DNA of 28,898 nt from Spirogloea muscicola (Eukaryota > Streptophyta > Zygnematophyceae > Spirogloeales > Spirogloeaceae), in the NCBI GenBank assembly GCA_009602725.1, contig WELB01000094.1, forward strand, positions 537,467 to 566,364, written 5' to 3'. The position numbers and the translations under genes were made by a program. How positions within the stretch are numbered: the stretch's first letter is position 1; each line of letters starts with the position of its first letter. Shown here one piece after another: positions 28,854 through 28,898 of this stretch. The notes under the pieces were generated by a model. That model was not told the origin of the DNA. It made no database searches and worked only from the letters and a program-made list of their open reading frames with translations.

Positions 28854-28898
28854 GGCTGGGGCCCGGCCCGGAGCGCGGCGGACAGCGCCGGGCGCGGC

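Overview
The window looks like nuclear DNA of a streptophyte (green plant lineage), most likely a charophyte alga. The genes are intron-rich with GT..AG introns, and the repertoire is plant-like: TOC75 plastid import channels, a plant-type phosphocholine cytidylyltransferase fragment, a PPR-SMR organelle RNA protein, a PBS1-like receptor-like cytoplasmic kinase and a CHASE-domain cytokinin receptor. I cannot name the species. This is a draft scaffold: it has an 828-base gap (15063-15890), a 90-base poly-T run at the gap edge, and three isolated N bases (7546, 11641, 18884). At least two of those Ns sit where unrelated or non-contiguous sequence meets.

Layout. 430-4671 (+): complete or nearly complete TOC75 gene of ten exons, 5' end unresolved. 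4672-7168: intergenic DNA with 3' fragments of non-LTR retrotransposons (LINEs). 7169-7546 (+): two exons of a choline-phosphate cytidylyltransferase, cut off at an N. 7547-11037 (+): nine exons of a second, diverged TOC75, beginning inside POTRA 1 directly after that N. 11642-12670 (+): PPR-SMR protein starting at another N. 13106-15062 (-): receptor-like cytoplasmic kinase of at least six exons, running into the gap. 16105-22041: dense nest of LINE 3' fragments in both orientations, sprinkled with a short (~90 bp) hairpin module. 22475-28853 (-): complete cytokinin-receptor histidine kinase of 16 exons; the exons I assigned by splice sites and homology sum to 3570 bases, exactly 1189 codons plus stop.

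There is no operon-like logic. TOC75 imports proteins into plastids, the PPR-SMR protein probably acts on plastid or mitochondrial RNA, and the kinase and histidine kinase are cytosolic and membrane signalling proteins. The most unusual content is the repeat system. A discrete hairpin module (GGGCTGG, 5-base A/T-rich loop, CCAGCCC, then GGGCGAGC) recurs at least twelve times on both strands. It interrupts LINE reading frames at sites whose uninterrupted versions are also present in the window, which argues that it is or was mobile. The apparent neighbourhood of the two TOC75 genes should not be taken as a tandem duplication until the N at 7546 is resolved.
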